A stretch of 64,000 bases of DNA from Flavobacterium zhairuonense (lineage in GTDB: Bacteria > Bacteroidota > Bacteroidia > Flavobacteriales > Flavobacteriaceae), in NCBI RefSeq assembly GCF_004352915.1, contig NZ_SJSY01000072.1:365968-429967 (forward strand), read 5' to 3'. The translations under genes were made by a program, and so were the position numbers. The notes beneath the pieces were generated by a model. It did no database searches, was not told the origin of the DNA, and saw nothing but the letters and a program-made list of their open reading frames with translations. How positions within the stretch are numbered: the first letter of the stretch is position 1; every line of letters starts with the position of its first letter. This document shows positions 47,120 to 56,405 of the stretch, one piece after another.

Positions 47120-47440
47120 TTAATCTTTCTTTTTGTTCAGAATAGTTTCCAGTTTGCTGAGTTTGTTTTCCCAGAACTGATCAAAATGACTAATCAGCGC
47201 TTTAACATCATTAAATCCTTTTTGATTTAAAACACAATGACGTTCCCTTCCAATTTCCTGGATTGAAATAAAACCCGCTTGTTGCAATATTTTAATATGT
47301 TTTGAAACAGCAGGACGACTCATATCAAAGTTTTCGGCCAAAGCGTTTATGTTATACGTTTCTTTGGTAAGTAATTGCAGAATCTGTCTGCGACTTGGAT
47401 CTGCAATTACTTGTAAAGCATCAAGATTAGGTAATGACAT
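47120..47440 (-). CDS. ArsR-family winged-helix transcriptional regulator
   Basis: Encodes 106 residues. The winged helix-turn-helix covers about 8-85 (DPSRRQILQLL, DMSRPAVSKHIKILQQAGFI). The metal-binding cysteines of classic ArsR/SmtB are absent, so it belongs to the AHSA1-associated, non-metal group. Its ATG overlaps the stop of the upstream AHSA1 gene (TAATG). Two palindromes GTAAC-N6-GTTAC flank the operon promoter and are the likely autoregulatory operators. Confidence 0.92.
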   Translation of the reverse strand: MSLPNLDALQVIADPSRRQILQLLTKETYNINALAENFDMSRPAVSKHIKILQQAGFISIQEIGRERHCVLNQKGFNDVKALISHFDQFWENKLSKLETILNKKKD

Positions 47441-47868
47441 TATTTTTCGTTTAAAAGATTCTCGATTTTCTCCATTTTTTTCAACCAGCCTTCTGTCATT
47501 CCAGTTAGGATAGAAGCATTTTCTTCTTTAAATCCAGTATGAAGAAGACGTAATTCGGTACCATTATCTTTCTTTTCCAGAGTCCATTCGACAATAGTGT
47601 CAAAGATCGTTTCATTATTTCCCGGTCCGCCTTTCCAACTGTAAACAAGCTTTTTCAAAGGAACAATTTCTAATATTTTGCAATGAAAAATTCCATCAAG
47701 ATTTAAACTTGGAATAGGATTAGTACGAAATGTAAAATGATGTCCTAAAAGAAGTTTAAAATCATTTGGCATAATCCATTGCGCAATTAATTCTGGCTCC
47801 GTAAGATACATCCAGATTTCTTCAGGGGCTTGGTTGTAAAACCATTTGTGGTTAATTTCTGTTTTCAT
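47440..47868 (-). CDS. SRPBCC/AHSA1-domain protein
   Basis: Encodes 142 residues with the START-like AHSA1 fold: HKWFYNQAPEEIWMYLTEPELIAQWIMP at the start, then VYSWKGGPGNNETIFDTIVEWTLE and LLHTGF. Such domains form a hydrophobic pocket and often pair with ArsR regulators; the ligand is unknown. It is the first gene of the AHSA1-arsR-dinB_2 operon, and the promoter lies between two ArsR-type palindromes. Confidence 0.9.
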   Translation of the reverse strand: MKTEINHKWFYNQAPEEIWMYLTEPELIAQWIMPNDFKLLLGHHFTFRTNPIPSLNLDGIFHCKILEIVPLKKLVYSWKGGPGNNETIFDTIVEWTLEKKDNGTELRLLHTGFKEENASILTGMTEGWLKKMEKIENLLNEK

Positions 47869-47874
47869 ATTTAA

Positions 47875-47923
47875 GTAACTTTAAGGTTACACAAATATAT
47901 ATGTAACTTTTAAGTTACGCAAA
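47875..47923 (-). promoter_or_regulatory. ArsR-controlled promoter with two operators
   Basis: Two 16-bp palindromes, GTAACTTTAAGGTTAC (47875-47890) and GTAACTTTTAAGTTAC (47903-47918), have centres 28 bp apart. Between them is a minus-strand -7 box, TATATTTG (plus CAAATATA 47892-47899). A -33 TTTG (plus CAAA 47920-47923) lies just beyond the second palindrome. Binding by the operon's own ArsR protein would block this promoter. Confidence 0.8.
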
Positions 47924-48008
47924 TGTTTTTAAATGTTTTTTAAAATGCGGTTAAAAATGAACAGCCTAGTCTTACGGATTAAATAATAATAAAAGATTGG
48001 ATTAATCT

Positions 48009-48770
48009 TTAAAACACCTTAGCAAATCCTAATCCATATTGCTTTCCGTTATAGAAAGGCATTATCATAGAAGTCGATTTGTTCTCAGAATCTGACTTGA
48101 ATAACTTTTTTGTGATATACGGATTGATCCAATAGGCAATTTTGGTACTCAAAATTCCGATTCCCGCTCCAGCCGCAACATCAGTTAGCCAGTGGCGATT
48201 GTTGTAAATTCTAAATAATCCCGTTCCTGTAGCAACAGCATAACCCGCAATTCCGTACCATATCGATTTATCTTTATATTCCTGATATAAAAATTCGGCT
48301 CCAGCAAAAGCAGTTGCAGTATGTCCAGAAGGGAAGGAGTTGTTAGAACTTCCATCAGGTCTTTCTTCATGTACAATCGATTTTAAGCTCAAAACAGTCG
48401 TTGCCATAATAATATACGAAGTTGCAAATATGACTGAACGATCACGCATGTTATTTTTTCCTTCTACACCAAAAGCATTCAAAGCATAAACAGATGCTGC
48501 AGGTGCATATTGGGAAAAGTCATCAATTGTGATTTTTTCGTCAATGTCTTCTTTAACTTCTGCTCTAATCTGGCGATTGAAGCTTAAAAGTTGATCATTT
48601 CCAATTCCAATAACGCCGTACCCAATCAAAACCGATGGAATAATTAGCTGTTTGTAATTGAATTTCAAATTATTTGACGTGCTGTCAATTTTTGCAATGG
48701 AATCATTTTGCTGCGCATTAGCAGAAAAAAATCCGAATAGAAATAGAAGGAAAATCGCTTTGTAGAACAT
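48009..48770 (-). CDS. PAP2-family phosphatase
   Basis: Encodes 253 residues. A signal peptide (1-20) is followed by the three PAP2 motifs: K130-R137-P138 (KSIVHEERP), PSGH (147-150) and R187..H193..D197 (RIYNNRHWLTD). About four to five hydrophobic helices are present. These enzymes remove phosphate from lipid phosphates such as undecaprenyl pyrophosphate, or from phosphatidic acid/PGP, at the periplasmic side. It is monocistronic. The exact lipid substrate cannot be read from sequence. Confidence 0.88.
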   Translation of the reverse strand: MFYKAIFLLFLFGFFSANAQQNDSIAKIDSTSNNLKFNYKQLIIPSVLIGYGVIGIGNDQLLSFNRQIRAEVKEDIDEKITIDDFSQYAPAASVYALNAFGVEGKNNMRDRSVIFATSYIIMATTVLSLKSIVHEERPDGSSNNSFPSGHTATAFAGAEFLYQEYKDKSIWYGIAGYAVATGTGLFRIYNNRHWLTDVAAGAGIGILSTKIAYWINPYITKKLFKSDSENKSTSMIMPFYNGKQYGLGFAKVF

Positions 48771-48976
48771 TTTTAGGGTCGATATATTTTACAAATTAAC
48801 GAATGTTTTGAACCTAGTATTTTGCGCTTAATTGAACCTTAAGTGAATATTAATTAAAGACAAAATTCAATTATAAATATATTATATTTTTTTTAAATTT
48901 TATAAGAATTGTTTTATTTTTTTGAAATAATTTAGATAATTGTAAAGATGAATCTTTGAATCGGATTGGTAAAACC

Positions 48977-50695
48977 TTAAACTTTCAGTGTAAACCAAAA
49001 AGTACTGCCCAATCCAAGATTACTCTCAACCCCAACGCTTCCGTTCTGCGCTTCAATAAATTCTTTACTGATTGCTAATCCCAATCCTGTTCCGGATTTC
49101 TGACTTCCCGGAACCTGAAAATATTTGTCAAAAACTTTGTCTTTATATCTTGTATCAATTCCTTTTCCGGTATCGATAACCTGAAACACGATTTGATTGT
49201 TTTCTTTTTTTAGTTTGATGTGAATGGTACTTTTTTCAGAAGAATAACGGATGGCATTCGACAAATAATTAATCAAAACCCAGCCTGTTTTTTCGCTGTC
49301 GGCTTTTACGTCTTGCAGATTTTCATCAGCATCAATAACCAGTTTGATTTGTTTTTGTTCCGCCTGAACTTTTACTGCTTCAACAGCATAATTTACAATT
49401 TCTTGCGGATTGCTTTTTTCGATATTCAGCTGAATATTTCCAGTTTCTAATTGCGATAGATTAAGCAATTCGCCAGTAATTTTCAATAAGCGCTGACTGT
49501 CCTCTTTTATGCTTTCAACCAATTGTTTCTGATCGTCGTTCATATCGCCTGTTTTTTCATTTTCAAGCAATTTCAGACTTAGTTTTATCGATGCAATTGG
49601 TGTTTTTAATTCGTGCGAAACGGTGGCAATAAAGTTGGTTTTGGCAAAATCCAGTTCTTTAAAAAGTGTAATGTTTCGCAGAATAATCACATCGCCAATA
49701 TTGATTTCTTTTTCTTCTCCAGTCGGAATTATGGTAATGTTCAGAATCTCTTTTTCGAAATAACTTTCTTTTCCGTGCGCATAAATTTTAAGCGGTTGTT
49801 TTTTAGGAGCATCTGATTCCTCTTTCAAAATCAAAGACCGAATTAAATCATTCGATAAGGCTAGAGTAGAAGCCGATTTCCCGATAACATCTTCCAGTTT
49901 TAGACCAATAATTTTCAAAGCTTCATCATTGGCAAACAAAACAATTCCTTCATGATCCAAACCAATAATAGGATCGTTCATATTATTGATAAGCGTTTCG
50001 AGTCGTTTCTTTTCGAAGAAGAGTTTATACAAATTACTATCATTATATTCCTGGAGTTTCTGCGCCATCGTATTAAACGATTTGGCCAAATCTCCAAATT
50101 CGCTATGACTCGTAAAATGAACGCGCTCGGAATAATTTTTATTTGCAATTTCCTTAATACTCAGCGTTAATTCCTTTATCGGATTTGCAATATTATTTGG
50201 GAGATTAACCAATAAATTAAAAGCAATCAAAAAGCATAAACTTCCCACAATGGCAATCCATAAATTGGCATTTTCGGCGGTATGTTTAGCAATATCGCTT
50301 TTCTGTTTTATAGCATCCAGATTCAGTTTCATAATAGCAAAAATATCCTGTCTGATTTTTGCTTTTATGGTTTCGTTTGCTCCGTTTTGTTCTAAAAGCG
50401 TAAAACTTTTTTCAAGGTTTTCGGTTGCTTCTTTTTCTCCGGGTTCGGTAACATTTTGCGTTTGTTTTTCAAGATATTCCTTGAAAACATGAATCTTGCT
50501 ATCAGGGCTCACTTTAATTTCATCCAAAGACAAAATCATATTTCGCGAATATTCCAGCGTATTATAATTCGCTTTCAGAATATTCTCGGTATCTGCTTTT
50601 ATCAAAAAAACAGAATAACCGCTCACTAACGAAAGTATGATAATCATTAAAAATAATAATCCAACTCCCAGATTCAATTTGGTTTTAATTCTCAT
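48977..50695 (-). CDS. HAMP-PAS sensor histidine kinase at the end of the kdp cluster
   Basis: Encodes 572 residues. A transmembrane helix at 10-30, a periplasmic helical domain (31-143) and a second helix (145-168) are followed by HAMP (about 165-220), PAS (about 232-345), HisKA with H361 (VSHELKTPIASI) and HATPase (NYLSNAIRYS, GKGIDTRYKD, GTGLGLAIS). It directly follows the kinase-less KdpD gene. It therefore probably supplies the kinase function missing from that protein and phosphorylates the sigma-54 regulator at the head of the cluster. Confidence 0.9.
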   Translation of the reverse strand: MRIKTKLNLGVGLLFLMIIILSLVSGYSVFLIKADTENILKANYNTLEYSRNMILSLDEIKVSPDSKIHVFKEYLEKQTQNVTEPGEKEATENLEKSFTLLEQNGANETIKAKIRQDIFAIMKLNLDAIKQKSDIAKHTAENANLWIAIVGSLCFLIAFNLLVNLPNNIANPIKELTLSIKEIANKNYSERVHFTSHSEFGDLAKSFNTMAQKLQEYNDSNLYKLFFEKKRLETLINNMNDPIIGLDHEGIVLFANDEALKIIGLKLEDVIGKSASTLALSNDLIRSLILKEESDAPKKQPLKIYAHGKESYFEKEILNITIIPTGEEKEINIGDVIILRNITLFKELDFAKTNFIATVSHELKTPIASIKLSLKLLENEKTGDMNDDQKQLVESIKEDSQRLLKITGELLNLSQLETGNIQLNIEKSNPQEIVNYAVEAVKVQAEQKQIKLVIDADENLQDVKADSEKTGWVLINYLSNAIRYSSEKSTIHIKLKKENNQIVFQVIDTGKGIDTRYKDKVFDKYFQVPGSQKSGTGLGLAISKEFIEAQNGSVGVESNLGLGSTFWFTLKV

Positions 50696-50728
50696 GACGT
50701 TTATTTAAAAACAAGTTTTTTTTATTTG

Positions 50729-50825
50729 AACCATTAAGATATTAAGGAAATTAAGCTTTGAACTTAATGAAACTTACAAAGAGAAAATTAAGCATAGCCT
50801 TTATTTTCTTAATATCTTAATGGTT
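50729..50825. repeat. Inverted repeat of ATTAAG octamers, kinase/KdpD gap
   Basis: The left arm (50729-50755) has TTAAG at spacings of 8 and 9 nt. The right arm (50799-50825) contains CTTAATATCTTAATGGTT, matching 18 nt perfectly and about 27 nt with two mismatches. It almost fills the gap between the kinase and KdpD genes. Confidence 0.85.
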
Positions 50826-50832
50826 AGAAAAA

Positions 50833-51957
50833 TTACGACAGAATAACAAGGTCAACATTTGATAAAGACAGTTTGTTTAGCAAACGTCTGAAAATTGTTG
50901 TAGACAAAATTACTTTAAACAAATTAAAATGCGGTTTTCCGATACAGACAGTTGTAATTTGTTTTTCTTCTACAGTTGCTAAAATCGCATCGGTAATATT
51001 GCTATTTTCCAATTTAATAACTTCCGCACCCAATTGCACAGCGAGTTTAAAGTTATTAATTAAATGCCTTTGTTTGTCCAAAGCAATTTTATTACTGCTT
51101 TCCTGCGGGGTTTCCACATACAAAACATACCACAATCCGTTATAATAACTGGAAAGTCTTGCTGTTTTTCTAATCACAATTTTAGCCGTTTTGTCATTAC
51201 TGCTAATGCAGGCCAAAAGTTTCTCATGTCGTAAAGCATGAAGATTCGGAACTTCATTTTCAACTTTTCGAACGACTTGACTCGCTACTTCTTTCAAAGC
51301 CAATTCTCGAAGTTGTAAAATCTGTTCCGATTTAAAAAAGTTCGTTAAAGCCGTCTGAATTTTATCAGGAGTATAAATTTTCCCCTCTTTCAAACGCGCA
51401 ATCAAATCTTCAGATGTTAAGTCGATATTCACGACTTCATCTGCCAATCGTAAAACATTATCCGGAATACGTTCCTGAACATCAATGTTGGTAATTCGTT
51501 TTACATCCTCATTTAAACTTTCAATATGCTGAATATTGACAGCCGAAATTACATTAATTCCAGCATCCAAAATCTCCAGAACATCCTGCCAGCGTTTTTC
51601 GTTTTTGCTTCCTTCAACGTTCGTGTGCGCCAGTTCATCCACAATAACCACTTCTGGACGAAGATTGATAATCGCTTGAACATCGAGTTCTTCCAATTCT
51701 TTTCCTTTATAGAAAATGGTCCGTCTCGGAATAATTGGTAAACCCGCTAATAATTCATGTGTTTCCTTTCGCATGTGCGTTTCGATGTAGCCAATTTTGA
51801 CATCGATTCCGTTTTTCAATAACGAATGCGCTTCCTGAAGCATACGAAAAGTCTTGCCCACACCGGCACTCATTCCAATGTAGATTTTAAACTTTCCCTT
51901 TCGTGATTTCTGAATTAAATCGAGAAAGTGCTGTGCGTTATTATTTTCGTTTTCCAT
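50833..51957 (-). CDS. kdpD: Kinase-less KdpD sensor (KdpD + USP domains only)
   Basis: Encodes 374 residues from the ATG at 51957; an earlier ATG (51975) lies inside the repeat hairpin and is less likely. The KdpD nucleotide-binding domain has Walker A GMSAGVGKT (28-36) and the motif DELAHTN (107-113). A universal-stress-like domain follows (about 245-374). Transmembrane helices, GAF, HisKA and HATPase domains of full-length KdpD are absent. It should sense potassium or nucleotide signals and act with the separate kinase gene 137 bp downstream. Confidence 0.9.
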   Translation of the reverse strand: MENENNNAQHFLDLIQKSRKGKFKIYIGMSAGVGKTFRMLQEAHSLLKNGIDVKIGYIETHMRKETHELLAGLPIIPRRTIFYKGKELEELDVQAIINLRPEVVIVDELAHTNVEGSKNEKRWQDVLEILDAGINVISAVNIQHIESLNEDVKRITNIDVQERIPDNVLRLADEVVNIDLTSEDLIARLKEGKIYTPDKIQTALTNFFKSEQILQLRELALKEVASQVVRKVENEVPNLHALRHEKLLACISSNDKTAKIVIRKTARLSSYYNGLWYVLYVETPQESSNKIALDKQRHLINNFKLAVQLGAEVIKLENSNITDAILATVEEKQITTVCIGKPHFNLFKVILSTTIFRRLLNKLSLSNVDLVILS

Positions 51958-51969
51958 ATTTTTTGGTTT

Positions 51970-52088
51970 AACCATTAAGAGATTAAGGAAGTTAAGCTTT
52001 TCTTTATCTACAGAAAATTAAGCTGAATGTTCTGTATTCTAGATTAAAATGAGGTGCTAAAACTTAATTTTCTTAATCTCTTAATGGT
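51970..52088. repeat. Inverted repeat of ATTAAG octamers, KdpD/porin gap
   Basis: The left arm (51970-51996) reads AACCATTAAGAGATTAAG and onwards. The right arm (52063-52088) is its complement with two transitions within 26 bp, both of which keep G-U pairs in plus-strand RNA. It resembles the repeat at 50729-50825 but is not identical. Confidence 0.85.
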
Positions 52089-52105
52089 AAAAAATCTTTT
52101 AATGT

Positions 52106-53185
52106 TTAGAAAGAAATCGCCAGCGAAGTCGTTACAAACGTATTCGTATCCGTTGGAAGATTGTCTTTATTGGTGAAGATTTCGTCTTTACTTGAAAGAT
52201 TTCTGGCTTCAATTCTAAACATAAAATTATCAGTAACTAAGTAATCAAAGTTAGCCGAAAATCCGTAAGTTTTAAAACCGTTTGGCGTTTCAGTTGCAAT
52301 GATCACACCTTTTTCATCACTATAATATTCACCGCGCGCTGAAAGCTGAATTTTATCTGTTGGTTTGTATTGCAGAATCAAAACTGGCGAAAACCAAGTG
52401 TCATATTTGTTACTATTTTTAGCCGATTGCTGAGATCCGATATCAAAACCAGCCGTAATATTTGTCTTTTCCGTTACCTTAAACTGTCCGTAAAAATTGT
52501 TGAAATAACGCCATTTTTTATCGATATCCGGCTGTTCATTTCCAACATACGTACTCCAGTTTAACGCAACCCGATCAGATGGTTTGCATGTAACCTGAGT
52601 TCCAAAAGCAGGCGTTTGATTTCCTTCTACTTTCTCGATTCTCTGCCAGCCATTCAAGTACATACCCGCCAAATACCATTCTCCAGATTCAGACGTATAA
52701 CCAATTTTCACTCCTGTTTCATAATAAGGCGAATTCTCAGCCAGAATACTTCGAGTTAAAGTCTGACAATCTTTTCCAATCGCACTTTCAAAACCAATAT
52801 GCGAAGGCATAATTCCCGCATCAACCCATAAATTATGGTTTTTCGAAATCTTTACACCAACATTCGCCTCGTAAACATTTTTCAACAAACCTTGTTCAGC
52901 AGACATATTGTACTCAGCATAAGTTCCGGCCATCAAAGCAAAATTTCCCCGAATATTTTCTTTCGAATAATTCACTTTTGCCATTGCTAAATTCAGGTTC
53001 ACCTCGTTGCTTTTATTATAACTGTAAAAAAAGTTTGGCCGAGTATGATTTTCAGGCTTCCCGAAATCATAACTATAATAAGCGTCAACATATCCCGAAA
53101 ATGTCAATGGACTTTTAGATTCTTCTTGTGCATGTAAATTGCTATAACCAAAAGCGATTAAAGCAGTAAGTATTATTTTTTTCAT
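52106..53185 (-). CDS. Outer-membrane beta-barrel porin in the kdp cluster
   Basis: Encodes 359 residues with a signal peptide (1-19, cleavage after HAQ). The rest is alternating beta strands ending in a terminal aromatic (LAISF), typical of outer-membrane barrels. It resembles the BBP2/OmpL-like porins of Bacteroidota. It lies on the same strand as kdpABC and upstream of the KdpD gene. That suggests it admits potassium, or is otherwise co-expressed under potassium limitation. Ion selectivity cannot be inferred. Confidence 0.82.
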   Translation of the reverse strand: MKKIILTALIAFGYSNLHAQEESKSPLTFSGYVDAYYSYDFGKPENHTRPNFFYSYNKSNEVNLNLAMAKVNYSKENIRGNFALMAGTYAEYNMSAEQGLLKNVYEANVGVKISKNHNLWVDAGIMPSHIGFESAIGKDCQTLTRSILAENSPYYETGVKIGYTSESGEWYLAGMYLNGWQRIEKVEGNQTPAFGTQVTCKPSDRVALNWSTYVGNEQPDIDKKWRYFNNFYGQFKVTEKTNITAGFDIGSQQSAKNSNKYDTWFSPVLILQYKPTDKIQLSARGEYYSDEKGVIIATETPNGFKTYGFSANFDYLVTDNFMFRIEARNLSSKDEIFTNKDNLPTDTNTFVTTSLAISF

Positions 53186-53221
53186 TTTTGTGGTATTCTA
53201 TTATTTATTAGTAGATTTTTT

Positions 53222-53303
53222 AGGAGCTAATCCCGCTATCCGTTTCAATCTTTTGTGCCGAACCCCGGCACAAAAGGATTTCCACTACTATCGGGGCTAG
53301 GAC
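53222..53303. repeat. Dispersed structured repeat, copy A
   Basis: Shares AGGAGCTA, CCCGCTATCCG, TTCAATCTTTTG, CAAAAGGATTTCC and CTATCGGGGCTAGG with the copy at 63470-63566. The central hairpin is an 11-bp stem, CTTTTGTGCCG (53250-53260)/CGGCACAAAAG (53266-53276). The outer flanks (CTA..CCCG.TA and TA.CGGG..TAG) can also pair. Confidence 0.85.
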
Positions 53304-53330
53304 ATTTGGGGTAAAAAGGCGTTTTGTCTT

Positions 53331-53576
53331 CCTGCAAGGTTTTCAAAACCTTGTAGGTATTTAATTTTAAAGGTTAGTTTTAGATTCCAGTTTCTGTTCT
53401 GTTTGTCATCCTGAGGAACGAAGGATCACACTAGTAGCTCGACAAAGATTGACGATCATGCGGACGGAACTTCTCGTGTGATCCTTCGTTCCTCAGGATG
53501 ACAAACTACACGGATACTTCATGATAATACTTGATGCAGATTTTTCATACCTACAAGGTTTTGAAAACCTTGCAGG
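53331..53576. repeat. Nested inverted repeats (30-bp and 31-bp perfect arms)
   Basis: The outer arms 53331-53360 and 53547-53576 are exact reverse complements over 30 bp. The inner arms 53401-53431 and 53476-53506 are exact reverse complements over 31 bp. Spacers of exactly 40 bp separate outer and inner arms on both sides, and the central loop is 44 bp. Each outer arm is itself palindromic (AAGGTTTTCAAAACCTT). There is no open reading frame, so it is a MITE- or REPIN-like element. Confidence 0.88.
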
Positions 53577-53583
53577 AGAAAAA

Positions 53584-53631
53584 CTTAGAATCTCAGTATC
53601 TTAGAGCCTTAGCATCTTAGAGCTTTAGCGA
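53584..53631. repeat. CTTAG octamer tandem array
   Basis: Six consecutive 8-nt units at exact period: CTTAGAAT, CTCAGTAT, CTTAGAGC, CTTAGCAT, CTTAGAGC, TTTAGCGA. The last unit contains the kdpC stop codon. Confidence 0.85.
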
Positions 53632-54176
53632 AGCTGATCCAGCGCCACATTCAATTCCAAAACATTAACCGTTTCAGGACCAACAACAGCAGTATTAATT
53701 TTAGATTCCACCAAAGATTTTACTTTAGCTTCATCCAGTTTTCTTTCTTTGGCAATTCGTTTCACCTGAATCAAAGCCCCTTGCGGAGAAACATTCGGAT
53801 CTAAACCACTTCCCGAAGCCGTTACCATATCAGACGGAATATCAGATTTCTTTAAATAAGGATGAACCAATAAAAGCGTATCAATTCTTTTTTGAACCAA
53901 AGCTAAATAGTCGGCATTGCTTGGACCTTTGTTGCTTCCGGCACTTCCTGCAGCGTTGTAATCTACAGCCGTAGGTCTTCCCCAGAAATAATTAGATTTA
54001 TCGAACTTTTGTCCAATTTTTTGATAACCGACAACTTTACCGTTAACGGTGATAGTTTCTCCTTTTCCCTGATTTGGAGCTAGCTGACCTATCCCGTAAA
54101 TGGCTAAAGGGTAGATAACAATGAATAGAAGCAATAGAGCAACTGTAAGTTTTATAAGTGAGAATATATTTTTCAT
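53625..54176 (-). CDS. kdpC: Potassium-transporting ATPase subunit C
   Basis: Encodes 183 residues with one N-terminal transmembrane helix (about 10-30) and a periplasmic domain. KdpC signatures are clear: FWGRPTAVDYNAAGSAGSN and SGSGLDPNVSPQGALIQVKRIA. KdpC stabilises the KdpFABC complex and assists potassium loading. The stop codon lies within an octamer repeat array. It is separated by 158 bp from kdpB, also filled with octamer repeats. Confidence 0.96.
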   Translation of the reverse strand: MKNIFSLIKLTVALLLLFIVIYPLAIYGIGQLAPNQGKGETITVNGKVVGYQKIGQKFDKSNYFWGRPTAVDYNAAGSAGSNKGPSNADYLALVQKRIDTLLLVHPYLKKSDIPSDMVTASGSGLDPNVSPQGALIQVKRIAKERKLDEAKVKSLVESKINTAVVGPETVNVLELNVALDQLR

Positions 54177-54189
54177 TTCTTTTAAGATT

Positions 54190-54330
54190 CTAAGGTTCTA
54201 AGTTGCTGAGATACTAAGTTTTTTTAGAAAGGAGTAATTTAGAACCAATGTTTTTATTTCAGTTTTTTGAAAGGTTTCATTTTTTAAAACTCTAAGGAAA
54301 CCTTAGCAACTTAGAGTCTTAGTATCTTAG
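54190..54330. repeat. CTAAG/CTTAG octamer arms, kdpB/kdpC gap
   Basis: The left arm (54190-54218) has CTAAG, CTAAG, CTGAG, CTAAG spaced exactly 8 nt. The right arm (54302-54330) has CTTAG four times at 8-nt spacing. The arms can pair in several registers. The array nearly fills the gap. Confidence 0.85.
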
Positions 54331-54334
54331 AAGC

Positions 54335-56392
54335 TTACATAAACAAGGCAACAATCAAGTCAATAATTTTAATTCCTATAAAAGGAACAATAATTCCTCC
54401 TAAACCATAAATCAAAAGGTTTCTTTTAAGAATAGCACTCGCTCCAATTGGTCGGTAATCAACACCTTTCAGCGCAAGCGGAATCAAAATCGGAATGATA
54501 ATCGCATTGAAAATTACAGCTGATAAAATCGCACTTTCAGGACTATGCAAATGCATAATATTCAAACCTTGAAGCGCAGGAATCGCAGTAATAAAAAGAG
54601 CAGGAACAATAGCAAAATATTTCGCAACGTCATTTGCAATAGAAAAAGTGGTTAAAGTACCTCGAGTCATTAAAAGCTGTTTGCCAATTTCAACAATCTC
54701 GATTAGTTTAGTTGGGTCATTGTCAAGGTCAACCATATTTCCAGCCTCTTTTGCCGCTTGAGTTCCGCTGTTCATCGCAACACCTACATTGGCTTGCGCA
54801 AGGGCAGGAGCATCGTTTGTTCCGTCACCCATCATGGCAACCAAACGTCCTTCAGCTTGTTCTTTTCTGATGTAGTTCATTTTATCCTCAGGTTTAGCTT
54901 CGGCAATAAAATCATCAACACCAGCGGCTTCTGCAATAAATTTAGCCGTCAAAGGATTATCACCTGTTACCATAACCGTTTTGATTCCCATTCGGCGTAA
55001 GCGCTCGAAACGTTCTTTCATTCCGGTTTTGATAATATCCTGAAGTTCGATAACACCTTGGATTTCGTTGTTTTTAATAACCACCAAAGGTGTTCCTCCA
55101 TTAGATGAAATAGAAATTACTTGTTGTGCAGTATCTTCAGGAAAAACATTTCCAGCTTGTTCAGCGATTTTTTTAGCAGCATCCTGTGCACCTTTTCGAA
55201 TGTTCGTGCCGTCTTTCAAAATAACACCTGATGTTCTGGTTTCAGCAGTAAATTTTATTGTGTGTGAGATTTCAGAAGTATTTTTTAAAGCACTTGCTTT
55301 TGTTTCGCTTTTCGCATCGATCATTTCACTTAATTCCAAAATACTTTTCCCTTCAGGAGTATCATCAGCAAGTGAACTCAAAACAGCCGATTTCACAAAA
55401 TCATCAAAAGAAATTCCTTTTGTTGGATAAAAATTAGTTGCTTTTCTATTTCCAATTGTGATTGTTCCGGTTTTATCCAAAAGCAAAACATCAATATCTC
55501 CGGCAGTTTCAACCGCTTTTCCTGATTTAGTAATTACGTTGGCACGTAAAGCTCTGTCCATTCCTGCTATCCCGATAGCAGATAATAAACCTCCAATTGT
55601 AGTTGGAATTAAACATACAAAAAGAGAAATAAAAGCAGCAATAGTAATAGGAGCATTAGCATAATCAGCGAAAGGTTTTAAGGTAACACAGACAATGATG
55701 AAGATTAAGGTAAATGCAGCTAATAAAATAGTCAAAGCAATTTCGTTTGGTGTTTTCTGACGGCTTGCACCTTCAACCAAAGCAATCATTTTGTCTAAGA
55801 AACTTTCTCCAGGTTCAGAAGTTACACGCACTTTAATTTTATCGGAAAGTACTTTTGTTCCTCCCGTAACCGAAGATTTGTCACCGCCCGCTTCACGAAT
55901 TACTGGAGCACTTTCTCCAGTAATAGCACTTTCGTCGATGGTTGCAAGTCCTTCGATAATTTCACCATCGGCAGCAATTAAATCGCCTGCTTCGCAAATG
56001 AAAATATCATCTTTTTTTAATGTTGAAGAACTTACGTTTTTGATTTCTCCGTTTGGCAGAATTTGTCTTGCTGGAGTTTCTTCACGAGTTTTACGTAAAC
56101 TGTCAGCTTGTGCTTTTCCTCGAGCTTCGGCAATAGCTTCAGCAAAATTTCCGAACAAAAGCGTAGCGAATAAAATTAAGAATACAATTATATTATAAGC
56201 CAAACTTCCCTGATCGGTTGCGCCCATTAAGATTGAAATGCAGACTGCAAACATTATGACAGTTCCGATTTCTACGGTAAACATTACCGGATTTTTGATC
56301 ATCAATTTTGGATTGAGCTTCACAAAAGACTGCATGAATGCTTCTTTTACCTGCTGACTTTCAAATAATGATGTGGATTTATTAGTTGTCAT
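54335..56392 (-). CDS. kdpB: Potassium-transporting ATPase ATP-binding subunit
   Basis: Encodes 685 residues of a P-type ATPase. The phosphorylated aspartate is D306 in DKTGTIT (D307 in E. coli). The TGES actuator motif (ITGESAPV) and the hinge motif ([12 protein letters not shown]) are present. KdpB drives potassium transfer together with KdpA, KdpC and KdpF in the inner membrane. It lies between kdpA and kdpC in the standard order. Confidence 0.98.
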   Translation of the reverse strand: MTTNKSTSLFESQQVKEAFMQSFVKLNPKLMIKNPVMFTVEIGTVIMFAVCISILMGATDQGSLAYNIIVFLILFATLLFGNFAEAIAEARGKAQADSLRKTREETPARQILPNGEIKNVSSSTLKKDDIFICEAGDLIAADGEIIEGLATIDESAITGESAPVIREAGGDKSSVTGGTKVLSDKIKVRVTSEPGESFLDKMIALVEGASRQKTPNEIALTILLAAFTLIFIIVCVTLKPFADYANAPITIAAFISLFVCLIPTTIGGLLSAIGIAGMDRALRANVITKSGKAVETAGDIDVLLLDKTGTITIGNRKATNFYPTKGISFDDFVKSAVLSSLADDTPEGKSILELSEMIDAKSETKASALKNTSEISHTIKFTAETRTSGVILKDGTNIRKGAQDAAKKIAEQAGNVFPEDTAQQVISISSNGGTPLVVIKNNEIQGVIELQDIIKTGMKERFERLRRMGIKTVMVTGDNPLTAKFIAEAAGVDDFIAEAKPEDKMNYIRKEQAEGRLVAMMGDGTNDAPALAQANVGVAMNSGTQAAKEAGNMVDLDNDPTKLIEIVEIGKQLLMTRGTLTTFSIANDVAKYFAIVPALFITAIPALQGLNIMHLHSPESAILSAVIFNAIIIPILIPLALKGVDYRPIGASAILKRNLLIYGLGGIIVPFIGIKIIDLIVALFM

Positions 56393-56405
56393 TTTCTTGT
56401 AAAAA

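Larger units (their letters stand above)
53186..53624. other. 439-bp repeat-filled gap between kdpC and porin
   Basis: Almost the whole gap consists of repeats: a covarying dispersed repeat (53222-53303), a nested pair of long inverted repeats (53331-53576) and an octamer array running into the kdpC stop (53584-53631). No coding sequence was found. Confidence 0.75.

Noticed and set aside
53186..53624. Insertion sequence between kdpC and porin
   Set aside because: There are long inverted repeats but no transposase frame or visible target duplication; it is listed as a non-autonomous repeat only.
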